Below are positions 7,806 to 16,836 of a DNA stretch of 49,071 nt, piece by piece. Under the pieces are notes generated by a model that worked only from the letters and a program-made list of their open reading frames with translations, searched no databases and had not been told where the DNA came from. The stretch is taken from contig CADCUB010000144.1 in the NCBI GenBank assembly GCA_902805775.1, positions 15,524 through 64,594 of the forward strand, given 5' to 3'. How positions within the stretch are numbered: the stretch's first letter is position 1; each line of letters starts with the position of its first letter. This DNA comes from an uncultured Frankineae bacterium. GTDB lineage: Bacteria; Actinomycetota; Actinomycetes; Mycobacteriales; SCTD01. Both the position numbers and the translations under genes were made by a program.

Positions 7806-8873
7806 GTGGACCCCGATCTCGACGCCCTGCGCGACGGCTGCTCGCGCGCGCTGGCCGGTCACGGCCCGACCCGGGCGGCCGACCTGCTCGCCACGATCCC
7901 GCCCGACACGCCGGTCGACCGGTACGGCGACGGCGGTGTGGTGGCCGAGCTGGAGAGCGAGGTCGCCGGACTGCTCGCGCTGCCGGCCGCGGCGTACCTG
8001 CCGAGCGGCACGATGGCGCAGCAGTCCGTCCTGCGGGTGCACGCGGCGCGGCGCGGTCGGCGCACCGTCGTGTTCCACCCTCAGTCGCACCTCGACCGGC
8101 ACGAGGGCCGGGCGCTGGAGCGGCTGCACGGCCTGGTCGGGCGACCCACCGGCGACCGCGACCGGCTGCTCGCCCTCGACGACCTGACGGCCGTCGCCGA
8201 GCTCCCGGCGGCCCTGGTGCTCGAGCTGCCGCAGCGCGACCTCGGCGGCCAGCTGCCCGCGTGGGACGACCTGCAGGCCCAGACCGCGTGGGCCCGGGAC
8301 CGCGGGGCGGCGGCCCATCTCGACGGCGCGCGGCTGTGGGAGGCCTGCGCCGGCTACGGCCGCTCCCCCGCCGAGGTCGCCGCGCTGTTCGACACGGCGT
8401 ACGTCAGCTTCTACAAGGGTCTGGGTGCGCTGGCCGGCTGCTGCCTGGCCGGGCCGCAGGACGTCGTCGCCGAGGTCCGGGAGTGGCGCTCCCGGATGGG
8501 CGGCACGCTGTTCGGCCTGTGGCCCGGCGCTGCCTCGGCCCTGACCTGCCTGCGGCGCCGCCTGCCGCGGATGCCGGCGTACCTCGACCACGCCCGGGCC
8601 GTCGCCACCGCCGTCCGCGACCTGCCGGGCGTCACCGTCGTCCCCGACCCGCCGCAGGCGCCGATGCTCCACCTGCTCCTGCGGACGACCTCAGAGGCCT
8701 TCACCGCCGCGGCCCGCTCCCTGGCCGAGCAGGAGGGGCTGTGGACCTGGCCGCGCGCGGCGACGACCGGTGACCCCGGCGTGGTGCGCGTCGAGCTCCC
8801 GGTCGGGGACGCCACCCTCGAGCTGTCCCCGACCGAGGTCCGCGCGGCGGTGCGCGCCCTGAGCGGCGGCTAG
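7806..8873 (+). CDS. Threonine aldolase-family PLP enzyme
   Basis: The 355-residue product is a fold-type I PLP enzyme of the threonine aldolase/beta-eliminating lyase family, which splits beta-hydroxy-alpha-amino acids into glycine and an aldehyde. Lys204 in SFYKGLGALAG is the expected cofactor lysine and Asp173 in HLDGARLW should hold the pyridine nitrogen. RYGDGGVVAELE and YLPSGTMAQQ are also typical. The gene starts at GTG 7806, only 24 bp after the oxygenase stop, so it is probably in the same operon. If the oxygenase makes beta-hydroxy-aspartyl residues, an aldolase acting on free hydroxy amino acids would fit, but this is inference. It ends 13 bp before the convergent dppF stop. Confidence 0.82.
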   Translation: MDPDLDALRDGCSRALAGHGPTRAADLLATIPPDTPVDRYGDGGVVAELESEVAGLLALPAAAYLPSGTMAQQSVLRVHAARRGRRTVVFHPQSHLDRHEGRALERLHGLVGRPTGDRDRLLALDDLTAVAELPAALVLELPQRDLGGQLPAWDDLQAQTAWARDRGAAAHLDGARLWEACAGYGRSPAEVAALFDTAYVSFYKGLGALAGCCLAGPQDVVAEVREWRSRMGGTLFGLWPGAASALTCLRRRLPRMPAYLDHARAVATAVRDLPGVTVVPDPPQAPMLHLLLRTTSEAFTAAARSLAEQEGLWTWPRAATTGDPGVVRVELPVGDATLELSPTEVRAAVRALSGG

Positions 8874-8886
8874 ACCGCGCCCACGA

Positions 8887-9941
8887 CTAGACCGTGCCCG
8901 CTGCGGTCGGGTCGTGCGCGGACTCGGCGGCGACGATCCGGCCGTCCCGGACGTCCTCCGCCCAGTGGCAGGCGACGCGGTGCCCCGGCGCGAGCTCCCG
9001 CAGCGCCGGCACCTCGTCGTCGCAGCGCGTGGGCTGCCGGAACGGGCAGCGGGTGTGGAAGCGGCAGCCCGGCGGAGGAGCGGCCGGTGACGGGAGGTCG
9101 CCGGCGAGCAGGATGCGCTCGCGGCGGTCCTCGACCTCGGGGTCCGGCACCGGGATCGCCGAGATCAGGCTGATCGTGTACGGGTGCAGCGGCTGGAGGT
9201 ACAGCTGCTCGCTCGGCGACTGCTCGACGAGCGCGCCGAGGTACATGACGCCGATCTCGTCGCTGATGTGCCGCACCACGGCCAGGTCGTGGGCGATGAC
9301 GACGTAGGTCAGCCCCAGCCGCTCCTGGAGCTCCTCCAGCAGGTTGACGACCTGGGCCTGCACGGACACGTCGAGAGCGGACACCGGCTCGTCGGCGATG
9401 ACGAGATCGGGCTCGAGGGCGATCGCGCGGGCGATGCCGATGCGCTGTCGCTGGCCGCCGCTGAACTCGTGCGGGTACTTCGCCGCGGCCGTCGAGGGCA
9501 GACCGACCAGGCCGAGCAGCTCGCGCACCCGGGCCCGCCAGGCCGTCGGGCCGCCGTCGAGCCGGTGCGCACGCATCGGCTCGACGAGCAGCGACTCGAC
9601 GTCCTGGCGCGGGTCCAGGCTCGCCATCGGGTCCTGGAACACCATCTGCATGCGCCGACGGGACCGGCGCAGCTCCTCGGGGCTGAGCGTGGTCAGGTCG
9701 ACGCCGTCGAAGCGGACGGAGCCGCCCGTCGGCTCCACCAGGCGCAGGACGGCCCGCCCGAGCGTGGACTTGCCGCAGCCGGACTCCCCGACCAGACCCA
9801 GGGTCGTCCCCCGGCGGACGTCCAGGCTGATGCCGTCGACCGCCCGCACGTGACCGACCGTGCGCTGCAGCAGGACGCCGGAGCGGATGGGGAAGTGGAC
9901 CTCGAGGTCGCGCACCTCGAGCAGCACGTCGCCGCCGCCGG

Positions 9942-9945
<4 letters not shown>
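8887..9945 (-). CDS. Oligopeptide ABC transporter ATP-binding protein (DppF/OppF type)
   Basis: This is the second ATPase of a di-/oligopeptide importer. The 352-residue product has Walker A GESGCGKS (53-60), a Q-loop [12 protein letters not shown], signature [14 protein letters not shown], Walker [13 protein letters not shown] and the switch His in VIAHDLAVV. The C-terminal oligopeptide-transporter extension with [15 protein letters not shown] contains the cysteines usual for this subfamily. The GTG start at 9945 overlaps the upstream ATPase stop (GTGA). It closes the dpp operon and converges on the aldolase gene. Substrate specificity cannot be read from the ATPase. Confidence 0.92.
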
Positions 9946-10975
<1,030 letters not shown>

Positions 10976-10979
<4 letters not shown>

Positions 10980-11914
10980 CGCCGGAACTTCGGGTCGAGC
11001 GCCTCGCGCAGCGCCTCGCCGAGCAGCGTGAAGCCCAGCGCGGTCAGGGCGATGAGCAGACCCGGCAGCAGAGCCAGCTGGGGATCGGTCTCCAGGCGGT
11101 TCTGGCTCTTGACGAGCATGCGCCCCCACTCGGCGACGGTCGGGTTGGGCTCGCCGAGACCGAGGTAGCTCAGCGCCGCCACCTCGATGGTCGCGGTGGC
11201 GAGCACCAGGGTGGCCTGCACGATGACCGGCCCGAGGCTGTTGGGCAGCATGTGGCTGAGCACGACGGTGCGCCGCCGCAGGCCGAGCGAGGAGGCGGCC
11301 AGCACGTAGTCGGCGTTGCGCTGCGCGAGCAGCGATCCGCGCAGCAGGCGGGCGAAGATGGGCACCTGCGCCGCCGCGATGGCGATCATGACCGAGATGG
11401 ACGTGCGGCCCAGGACGGCGGCCACGCTCACGGCGAGCAGCAGGCTCGGGATGGACAGCAGGACGTCGACCACGCGCATGAGCACCACGTCGACCCAGCC
11501 GCCGATGCCTCCGGCGAGCAGCCCGATGAGCGCGCCGACGGCGAGCCCGAGCCCGGTCGACACCACGCCGATGATGAGGGACTGGCGAGCGCCGAAGAGC
11601 AGCTGGGTGTAGAGGTCGGAGCCGAACGCGTCGAGCCCGAGCAGGTGGTCGGCGGACGGCCCCGGCACGTCGGACGGCGTGACCTGGTTGCCCCACTGGG
11701 CGCCGGCAGGGGCGTACGGCGCGAGCAGCGGTGCGAACAGCGCCACGAGCACGAAGACGACGACGATGAGCGCACCGGTGATCGCGAACGGGTCGCGGCG
11801 CAGCCGCTGCAGGGCGCCGCGCCACAGGCTGGTGCCGTGCTCGTCGACGGTGGCGGTCGGGCCCTCGAGCGGGTCGCCGGCCGCGCTGCCGGCACCGGGC
11901 GCGATGAGCGTCAC
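10976..11914 (-). CDS. Oligopeptide ABC transporter permease (DppC type)
   Basis: This is an inner-membrane permease of the importer, 312 residues. A hydrophilic N-terminal stretch (to about residue 40) is followed by a first helix ([20 protein letters not shown]), a periplasmic loop with [22 protein letters not shown] typical of DppC, and five further helices. The EAA-type coupling loop is [24 protein letters not shown]. The GTG start at 11914 overlaps the dppB stop. It pairs with the next gene upstream to form the channel. Confidence 0.91.
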
Positions 11915-12933
11915 GACACCCTCACCCGTGGGTCGATGACGCCGTACAGGACGTCGACGGTCAGGTTGATCAGGGCGTACATCAGGGCGATGGCCAGGAT
12001 GAAGCCCTGCAGCACCGGGTAGTCGAGCAGCGTGATGGCGTCGAACAGCGTCGCCCCCAGGCCGTTGATGGCGAACACCGTCTCGGTGAGCACCGCACCG
12101 GACAGCAGCAGCCCCGCCTGCAGCCCGACGGTCGTCACCACCGGCAGCAGCGCGTTGCGGAGCACGTGCCGGCGGCTGATGGTGCTGCGCAGCAGGCCCT
12201 TGGCCTCGGCCGTGCGGACGTAGTCCTCCCCGGTGACGTCCAGGACCGCGGCCCGGGTGATCCGCACGATGATGGCCAGCGGGATGGTGCCCAGCGCCAC
12301 GGCCGGCAGGACGAGGTGCAGCAGCGCGTCCCACGCGGCGTCCCACTCCTGCGTGAGGATCCCGTCGAGCAGGTAGAAGTCGGTGATGTGCGTGGCGTCG
12401 ATGCGCGGGTTCTGCCGACCTGACGTCGGGAAGACGCCGAGGAAGTCGAGCGGGCCGACGCCGATGGCGAAGACGAGCTTGAGCAGGTAGGCGAGGAAGA
12501 AGACCGGCACCACGACACCGAGCAGCGAGGCGCCGACCGTGAGGTTGTCCAGGGCGGTCCCGTGCCGCCGTGCGGCGAAGTAGCCGAGCGGGATGCCGAG
12601 GGCCACCGCGAACGCCAGCGCGCAGACGGCCAGCTCGGCGGTGGCGGGGAAGCCGTTCTGGAACAGGTCGACGACCGGCTGGCCGGTCTGGGTCGACGAC
12701 CCGAAGTCACCGCGCAGCAGCGCGCCGACGTAGCTGAAGTACTGCTCGTGCAGCGGCCGGTCGAAGCCGTAGAGCCGGGTGACGTTCTCGACGCTGCGCG
12801 CGGTGGCGCGCTGGCCGAGCAGCGCCCGGGCGGGATCGCCCGGCAGTGCCCGCACCCAGGCGAACAGCAGCAGGCTGAGCCCGATGAGCACCGGCACCAT
12901 GAGCGCCAGGCGCCGCAGGACGAACTGCAGCAC
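11911..12933 (-). CDS. Oligopeptide ABC transporter permease (DppB type)
   Basis: This is the other permease of the peptide importer, 340 residues. It begins with the characteristic FVLRRLALMVPVLIGLSLLLF helix, then RALPGDPARALLGQRAT, and has six predicted helices in all. The coupling loop DYVRTAEAKGLLRSTISRRHVLRNA matches the family. It is 83 bp downstream of dppA, and a strong hairpin stands in that gap, so its expression is probably lower than that of the binding protein. Confidence 0.92.
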   Translation of the reverse strand: MLQFVLRRLALMVPVLIGLSLLLFAWVRALPGDPARALLGQRATARSVENVTRLYGFDRPLHEQYFSYVGALLRGDFGSSTQTGQPVVDLFQNGFPATAELAVCALAFAVALGIPLGYFAARRHGTALDNLTVGASLLGVVVPVFFLAYLLKLVFAIGVGPLDFLGVFPTSGRQNPRIDATHITDFYLLDGILTQEWDAAWDALLHLVLPAVALGTIPLAIIVRITRAAVLDVTGEDYVRTAEAKGLLRSTISRRHVLRNALLPVVTTVGLQAGLLLSGAVLTETVFAINGLGATLFDAITLLDYPVLQGFILAIALMYALINLTVDVLYGVIDPRVRVS

Positions 12934-12973
12934 GCGCGTGTCCTCCTCGTGCTCGGTGGGCGGTCAGACCGTG

Positions 12974-13007
12974 GCCGGGCCCGGGACGGTGTCGTCCCGG
13001 GCCCGGC
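12974..13007 (-). terminator. Strong hairpin between dppA and dppB
   Basis: A perfect 15-bp inverted repeat (12974-12988 and 12993-13007) with a GTGT loop begins 9 bp after the dppA stop. No T-run follows on the minus strand. It may act as a partial terminator or as a 3-prime stabiliser of the dppA message, giving excess binding protein over permeases and ATPases. This is inferred from position. Confidence 0.65.
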
Positions 13008-13016
13008 GACGGGTCG

Positions 13017-14687
13017 CTACTCCTCGACGGTGACGTTGTTCCAGACCTCGTCCTGCACGGGCGAGGGCTGGTAGCCCTTCACCTCGGGCGCGAAGGCCAG
13101 GGACGGCACCGGGTGCGCGATCGGCACACCCGGCAGGAACTCCATGACCTGCTTGTTGATCTCCTCGTACAGCGGCGTCTGCTCCTCGCGCGTCGCGACC
13201 CCGCGGGCCTCGGTCAGCGCGGTGAACAGCTCGGGGTTGTCGAAGCCCCACTCGTCGGTCTTCTGACCGAAGAAGACGCCGAGGAAGTTGTCGGTGTCGT
13301 CGTAGTCACCGGTCCAGCCGAGCAGGTGGATGCCGTGGTTCGGGCTGCCGGTCACCTTGTCGAGGTAGTCCGGGCTCCACTGGTCGGCGACGGGGGTGAC
13401 CTTGATGCCGACGGCCTCGAGCTGCGAGCGGATCGCGACGAAGGTGTCCTCCGGCGTGGGCATGTACGGGCGGGAGACACCGGTCGGGTAGTTGAACTGC
13501 AGCGTGAGGTTGGACTGGCCGGCCTCGGCGAGCAGCTGCTTGGCCTTCTCGGGGTCGTGCTCGTAGGTCGTGACCTCGTCGGTGAAGCCGGCCACGGACT
13601 CGGGCTGGAAGGTGACCGCGACCTTGCTGCCCTCGGGCAGCGACTGCGTGACGACCGCCTCCTTGTCGATGGCGTGCGCGATCGCCTGGCGGACCTTGAG
13701 GTCCTTGAGCGCAGGGACGGCCTGGTTGAAGGCGAGGTAGAGGATGTTGAACGGGTCGCGGTTCTCGATCTGGAACCCGTCCTCCTCGAGGCCCTTCAGG
13801 TCGCCGGGCGCGACGAGGTCGTAGCCGTCGATCTCGCCGTTGATGAGCGCCTGGCGGCGGGCGTTGCCGTCGTCGATCGTGCGGACGACGACGCGGTCGA
13901 CCTTGGCCTTGTCACCCCAGTAGTCCTCGTAGGGGACCAGGCTGACCTGCTGGCCGCGCTGCCACTTCTCGAACGTGAAGGGCCCGGTGCCGGTCGGGTG
14001 CTCGGTGGCGTAGGCGCTGAAGCGCACGTCGTCCTCGGTGCCGCCGACGTTGTCGGCGTCGTGCTCCTCCATCGCGGCGGGGCTCTGCATCGAGAACGCC
14101 GGCAGGGACATGGCCTGCACGAACCCGGCGAAGGGCTGCGTGAGCGTGATGGTGGCGCTCGTCGCGTCGTCGGCGGCGCAGGACTCGTAGATGCCCTTGG
14201 GGTTGGTGTCGGCGAAGCCGCGGAACAGCTTGCCGTAGTAGTAGGAGAGGTTCTCCGACTGCAGCAGGCCCTTCCAGTTGTACCAACGGTCGAAGTTGGC
14301 GCAGACGGCCTCGGCGTCGAACTTCTCGCCGTCGTGGAAGGTCACGTCGTCGCGCAGCGTGAACGTGTAGCTGAGCCCGTCCTCGGACGTCTCCCACTCC
14401 GTGGCCAGCAGCGGCGCCGGCTTGGCCGTGCCGGGCTCGGTCCCGACCAGCCCCTCGAAGATCTGCCGCGCCACGCGGAAGGTCTCCCCGTCGCTCGCGA
14501 ACGCCGGGTCGAGCGAGACCGGGTCGGAGGACGCCGCGAAGACGAAGGTGCCTCCTGTGGCACCACCGCTCTTCTCACCTCCGGCGCTCGGCTCCTCCCG
14601 CTCGCTCTCCGCGCAGCCGGCCAGGGCGACCGCGGCCGCCCCCAGCACAGCCGCGACCCGGAACGACCTGCTTGTCGTCCTGCGCAT
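13017..14687 (-). CDS. Oligopeptide ABC transporter substrate-binding lipoprotein (DppA type)
   Basis: This is a solute-binding protein of the SBP_bac_5 family, 556 residues. The signal peptide has an Arg-rich start, a hydrophobic core and a lipobox ALAGC with Cys25, so it is a lipoprotein outside the membrane. SSDPVSLDPAFASDGETFRVARQIFEGLV opens the mature domain, and SYTFTLRDDVTFHDGEKFDAEAV is the family signature region. I chose ATG 14687, preceded by AGGTGAAGG. It heads the dpp operon. Peptides are the usual ligands, but related proteins bind other solutes, so substrate is uncertain. Confidence 0.92.
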   Translation of the reverse strand: MRRTTSRSFRVAAVLGAAAVALAGCAESEREEPSAGGEKSGGATGGTFVFAASSDPVSLDPAFASDGETFRVARQIFEGLVGTEPGTAKPAPLLATEWETSEDGLSYTFTLRDDVTFHDGEKFDAEAVCANFDRWYNWKGLLQSENLSYYYGKLFRGFADTNPKGIYESCAADDATSATITLTQPFAGFVQAMSLPAFSMQSPAAMEEHDADNVGGTEDDVRFSAYATEHPTGTGPFTFEKWQRGQQVSLVPYEDYWGDKAKVDRVVVRTIDDGNARRQALINGEIDGYDLVAPGDLKGLEEDGFQIENRDPFNILYLAFNQAVPALKDLKVRQAIAHAIDKEAVVTQSLPEGSKVAVTFQPESVAGFTDEVTTYEHDPEKAKQLLAEAGQSNLTLQFNYPTGVSRPYMPTPEDTFVAIRSQLEAVGIKVTPVADQWSPDYLDKVTGSPNHGIHLLGWTGDYDDTDNFLGVFFGQKTDEWGFDNPELFTALTEARGVATREEQTPLYEEINKQVMEFLPGVPIAHPVPSLAFAPEVKGYQPSPVQDEVWNNVTVEE

Positions 14688-14844
14688 GCCTTCACCTCGT
14701 GTTCTGCGGTCCTCGGCCGGTCCGCGCGGTGAGCCGCACGCTAGCCCGCAGGCCCCTTCGCGGGACACCCTCCCGGCTGCAGCATGGTCACGATCTGGGA
14801 ACGGCGGCGCTGCGGTCCGCACAGCGGTGATCGGCCGCTCGCCG

Positions 14845-14850
14845 TACGGT
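14845..14850 (+). promoter_or_regulatory. -10-like box close to the sucrase/ferredoxin-like gene start
   Basis: TACGGT fits TANNNT and ends seven bases before the ATG at 14858, so the transcript would begin at or next to the start codon. The region 14688-14844 between this gene and divergent dppA shows no other clear site. Confidence 0.4.
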
Positions 14851-14857
14851 GGAGGGG

Positions 14858-15784
14858 ATGACGACGCTCTGCGCGCAGTCCTCGCGCGAGCGCGAGGAGC
14901 CGCTCACGGCCACGGCCAGCCGCGTGGACCGGTGGCTGCTCGTCGAGCACCGCGGCGCCTGGGGACCGGAGAGCGTGCCGACCCGGCGGATGGGCCGTCC
15001 GGTGGCGAGCGCGCTCGCGGCAGCGGCGAACGGCGCGCACGCCCGGCTGGTGCTGGTGCGCCGCCCGGCCCGTGCCCCGCACGCCCACGGTCGCGAGGTG
15101 TTCGCGGTCGACAGCCGCCCGGGGCACGAGCGGGTCCTCGCCCGGCACGTCGCGGACGACGCCGAGCTGGTGCACCTCGTCCCGCCGTACGGGACGGCCT
15201 CGGCGGAGGGCTGGGAGGTCCTCGACGGGCCGCTGTACCTGGTGTGCACGCACGGGCGGCACGACCGCTGCTGCGCGCTGCGCGGCCGTCCGGTGGCGGG
15301 TGCGCTGGCGGGGCGGCACCCGGAGCGCACCTGGGAGTGCACCCACATCGGCGGCGACCGCTTCGCCGCCAACGTGGTGGTGCTGCCCGACGGGCTCTAC
15401 CTGGGCCGGGTGGAGGCCGACGAGGTGGTGCGGATCGCCGACGACCTGGCCGCCGGTGTGCTGCCCGCGGGGCGGGTCCGCGGGCGCAGCAGCCTGTCGC
15501 TGCCCGCCCAGGCCGCCCAGCAGTTCGCCCGGGAAGCGAGTGGACGCTGGGGTCGCGACGACCTGCAGCCGGTCGTGCAGGAGCCCGCAGGCGCGGACAC
15601 CTGGCGGGTCGTGCTGAGCGGCCGCGAGGCACCGGTGCCCGACGTGGAGGTCGTGGTGCGCTACGACCGGACCGGCGACGGCGTCCGCAGCCTGCTCACC
15701 TGCGGAGCGCTCGAGGCCAGGCCCGCGCCGGTGTTCCGGCAGGTTGCGCTGACGGCGCTCCCGCCCGCACTCGGCGGCCGGTAG
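14858..15784 (+). CDS. Sucrase/ferredoxin-like protein
   Basis: This is a member of the sucrase/ferredoxin-like family (thioredoxin-like ferredoxin fold), probably a 2Fe-2S protein of unknown reaction. The product is about 308 residues. The diagnostic part is CTHGRHDRCCALRGRPV followed by WECTHIGGDRFAANVVVLPDG, with the cysteines that would hold the cluster. The start is uncertain: ATG 14858 has GGAGG only two bases before it, but a TACGGT -10 box seven bases upstream suggests leaderless expression; GTG 14849 is the alternative. It is divergent from the dpp operon and converges on a DUF4229 gene. Function in vivo is unknown. Confidence 0.8.
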   Translation: MTTLCAQSSREREEPLTATASRVDRWLLVEHRGAWGPESVPTRRMGRPVASALAAAANGAHARLVLVRRPARAPHAHGREVFAVDSRPGHERVLARHVADDAELVHLVPPYGTASAEGWEVLDGPLYLVCTHGRHDRCCALRGRPVAGALAGRHPERTWECTHIGGDRFAANVVVLPDGLYLGRVEADEVVRIADDLAAGVLPAGRVRGRSSLSLPAQAAQQFAREASGRWGRDDLQPVVQEPAGADTWRVVLSGREAPVPDVEVVVRYDRTGDGVRSLLTCGALEARPAPVFRQVALTALPPALGGR

Positions 15785-15787
15785 GGA

Positions 15788-16054
15788 TCACTCCTCGAGA
15801 CGGGCCCGCCGCGCCTCGCGGTCGGCCCGGCGCTGGTCGGCGCGGGCCATGGACGCTGCGGTGAACGCGTCGCGCTGGCGGCGCAGCAGGACCAGGCTCA
15901 GCAGCGCCGACAGCAGGACCGCCGCTCCGACGGCGAGCAGCCCGTCGAGCCCGAGAGCGGTCAGCAGCAGGTAGGAGGCGAGCAGCAGCACCACCCGCAG
16001 CGCCGAGTAGACGAGGAAGGCCCGCCACGGGGACGGCGCCTGCGGGCTGTTCAC
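15788..16054 (-). CDS. DUF4229-type small membrane protein
   Basis: This 88-residue protein has two hydrophobic helices (about residues 12-34 and 38-58), and then a charged tail rich in Arg, Ala and Glu that should be a cytoplasmic coiled coil. The motif FLVYSALRVVLLLASYLLLTA followed by RRQRDAFTAASM matches the DUF4229 family of actinobacteria, whose function is unknown. It converges on the sucrase-like gene with three bases between stops and is divergent from the next gene. The name rests on overall pattern, not on a catalytic motif. Confidence 0.75.
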   Translation of the reverse strand: MNSPQAPSPWRAFLVYSALRVVLLLASYLLLTALGLDGLLAVGAAVLLSALLSLVLLRRQRDAFTAASMARADQRRADREARRARLEE

Positions 16055-16121
16055 GCAGTCCAGCGTACGGCGGGACCTCTGGGGCGTACCCTCGCGCTCC
16101 CCGCGTCCCTCCGGAGGTCCC

Positions 16122-16451
16122 GTGCTGTACGGCAGCGGTGTGCTGGCCCTGGTGGAGCTGGGGCTGCTCGTCTACTGCGTCCTGAACGTCATCACGACGC
16201 CGGAGGCCGAGGTCCGCAACCTCCCCAAGCTGCTCTGGCTGGTGCTGGTCGTCCTCATCCCGATCGTCGGCAGCATCGCGTGGCTGGTCGCCGGACGACC
16301 GCAGAAGGCGGCGGTCGCGCGGCCGCCCAGGGTCGAGCGCGCTCGGGCCGCCTCCCCCGACGACGACGAGGCGTTCCTGCGCAGCCTGCGCGAGCGGGCC
16401 GAGCGGCAGCGGCGGGCCGAGCAGGAGCGGCGGGCCGGCGAGCAGGAGTGA
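16122..16451 (+). CDS. PLDc_N-type membrane protein (first of two)
   Basis: This 109-residue protein matches the phospholipase D-nuclease N-terminal (PLDc_N) family: two helices (about 5-22 and 37-56) around a short VLNVITTPEAEVRNLPKLLW loop, with GSIAWLVAGRP at the end of the second. Despite the name, the family has no nuclease motif. The tail has DDDEAFLRSLRERAERQ and is strongly charged, probably helical. GGAGG stands five bases before the GTG. A paralog with the same layout follows 74 bp downstream. Function is unknown. Confidence 0.78.
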   Translation: MLYGSGVLALVELGLLVYCVLNVITTPEAEVRNLPKLLWLVLVVLIPIVGSIAWLVAGRPQKAAVARPPRVERARAASPDDDEAFLRSLRERAERQRRAEQERRAGEQE

Positions 16452-16525
16452 GCCCGCCACGGCGGGATCACCAGGCGGTCGCCGTGCGTTGTCTCCGGCA
16501 GGGACGACGACAGGAGGTCGGCACG

Positions 16526-16816
16526 GTGGTGGTCTTCGGTCTGGTGTCGCTGCTCGCGATGGTCTACGCGATGGTCGACGTCACGCGCACCCCCGGTGCT
16601 CAGGTCCGGACGCTGCCCAAGCCGCTGTGGTACCTGCTGCTGCTCGTCATGCCGCTCGTGGGCGCGGTGGCATGGCTGCTGGTCGGCCGGCCGAAGCCCG
16701 GTGACGCGAGCCCGGCGCCCGCACCGCCGGCCCGGCCGATCGCGCCGGACGACGACGAGGACTTCCTGCGCGAGCTGCGCCGCCGCCGGCAGGACCCGCG
16801 GGACGACGCAGCCTGA
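16526..16816 (+). CDS. PLDc_N-type membrane protein (second of two)
   Basis: This 96-residue protein is a paralog of the gene just upstream: helix, VDVTRTPGAQVRTLPKPLWYLLLL, helix ending GAVAWLLVGRP, then DDDEDFLRELRRRR. I chose GTG 16526 because AGGAGG lies eight bases upstream. Its tail is shorter than in the first copy. A tandem duplication is likely. The small inverted repeat CCCGCCACGGCGGG just after the first gene may separate the two transcripts. Function is unknown. Confidence 0.76.
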   Translation: MVVFGLVSLLAMVYAMVDVTRTPGAQVRTLPKPLWYLLLLVMPLVGAVAWLLVGRPKPGDASPAPAPPARPIAPDDDEDFLRELRRRRQDPRDDAA

Positions 16817-16836
16817 CGGTGGGACCAGCCTGACGC

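Noticed and set aside
8860-8900. Repeated CTAGACCG near the convergent aldolase and dppF stops
   Set aside because: It is a short two-copy match at stop codons and gives no convincing hairpin or site.
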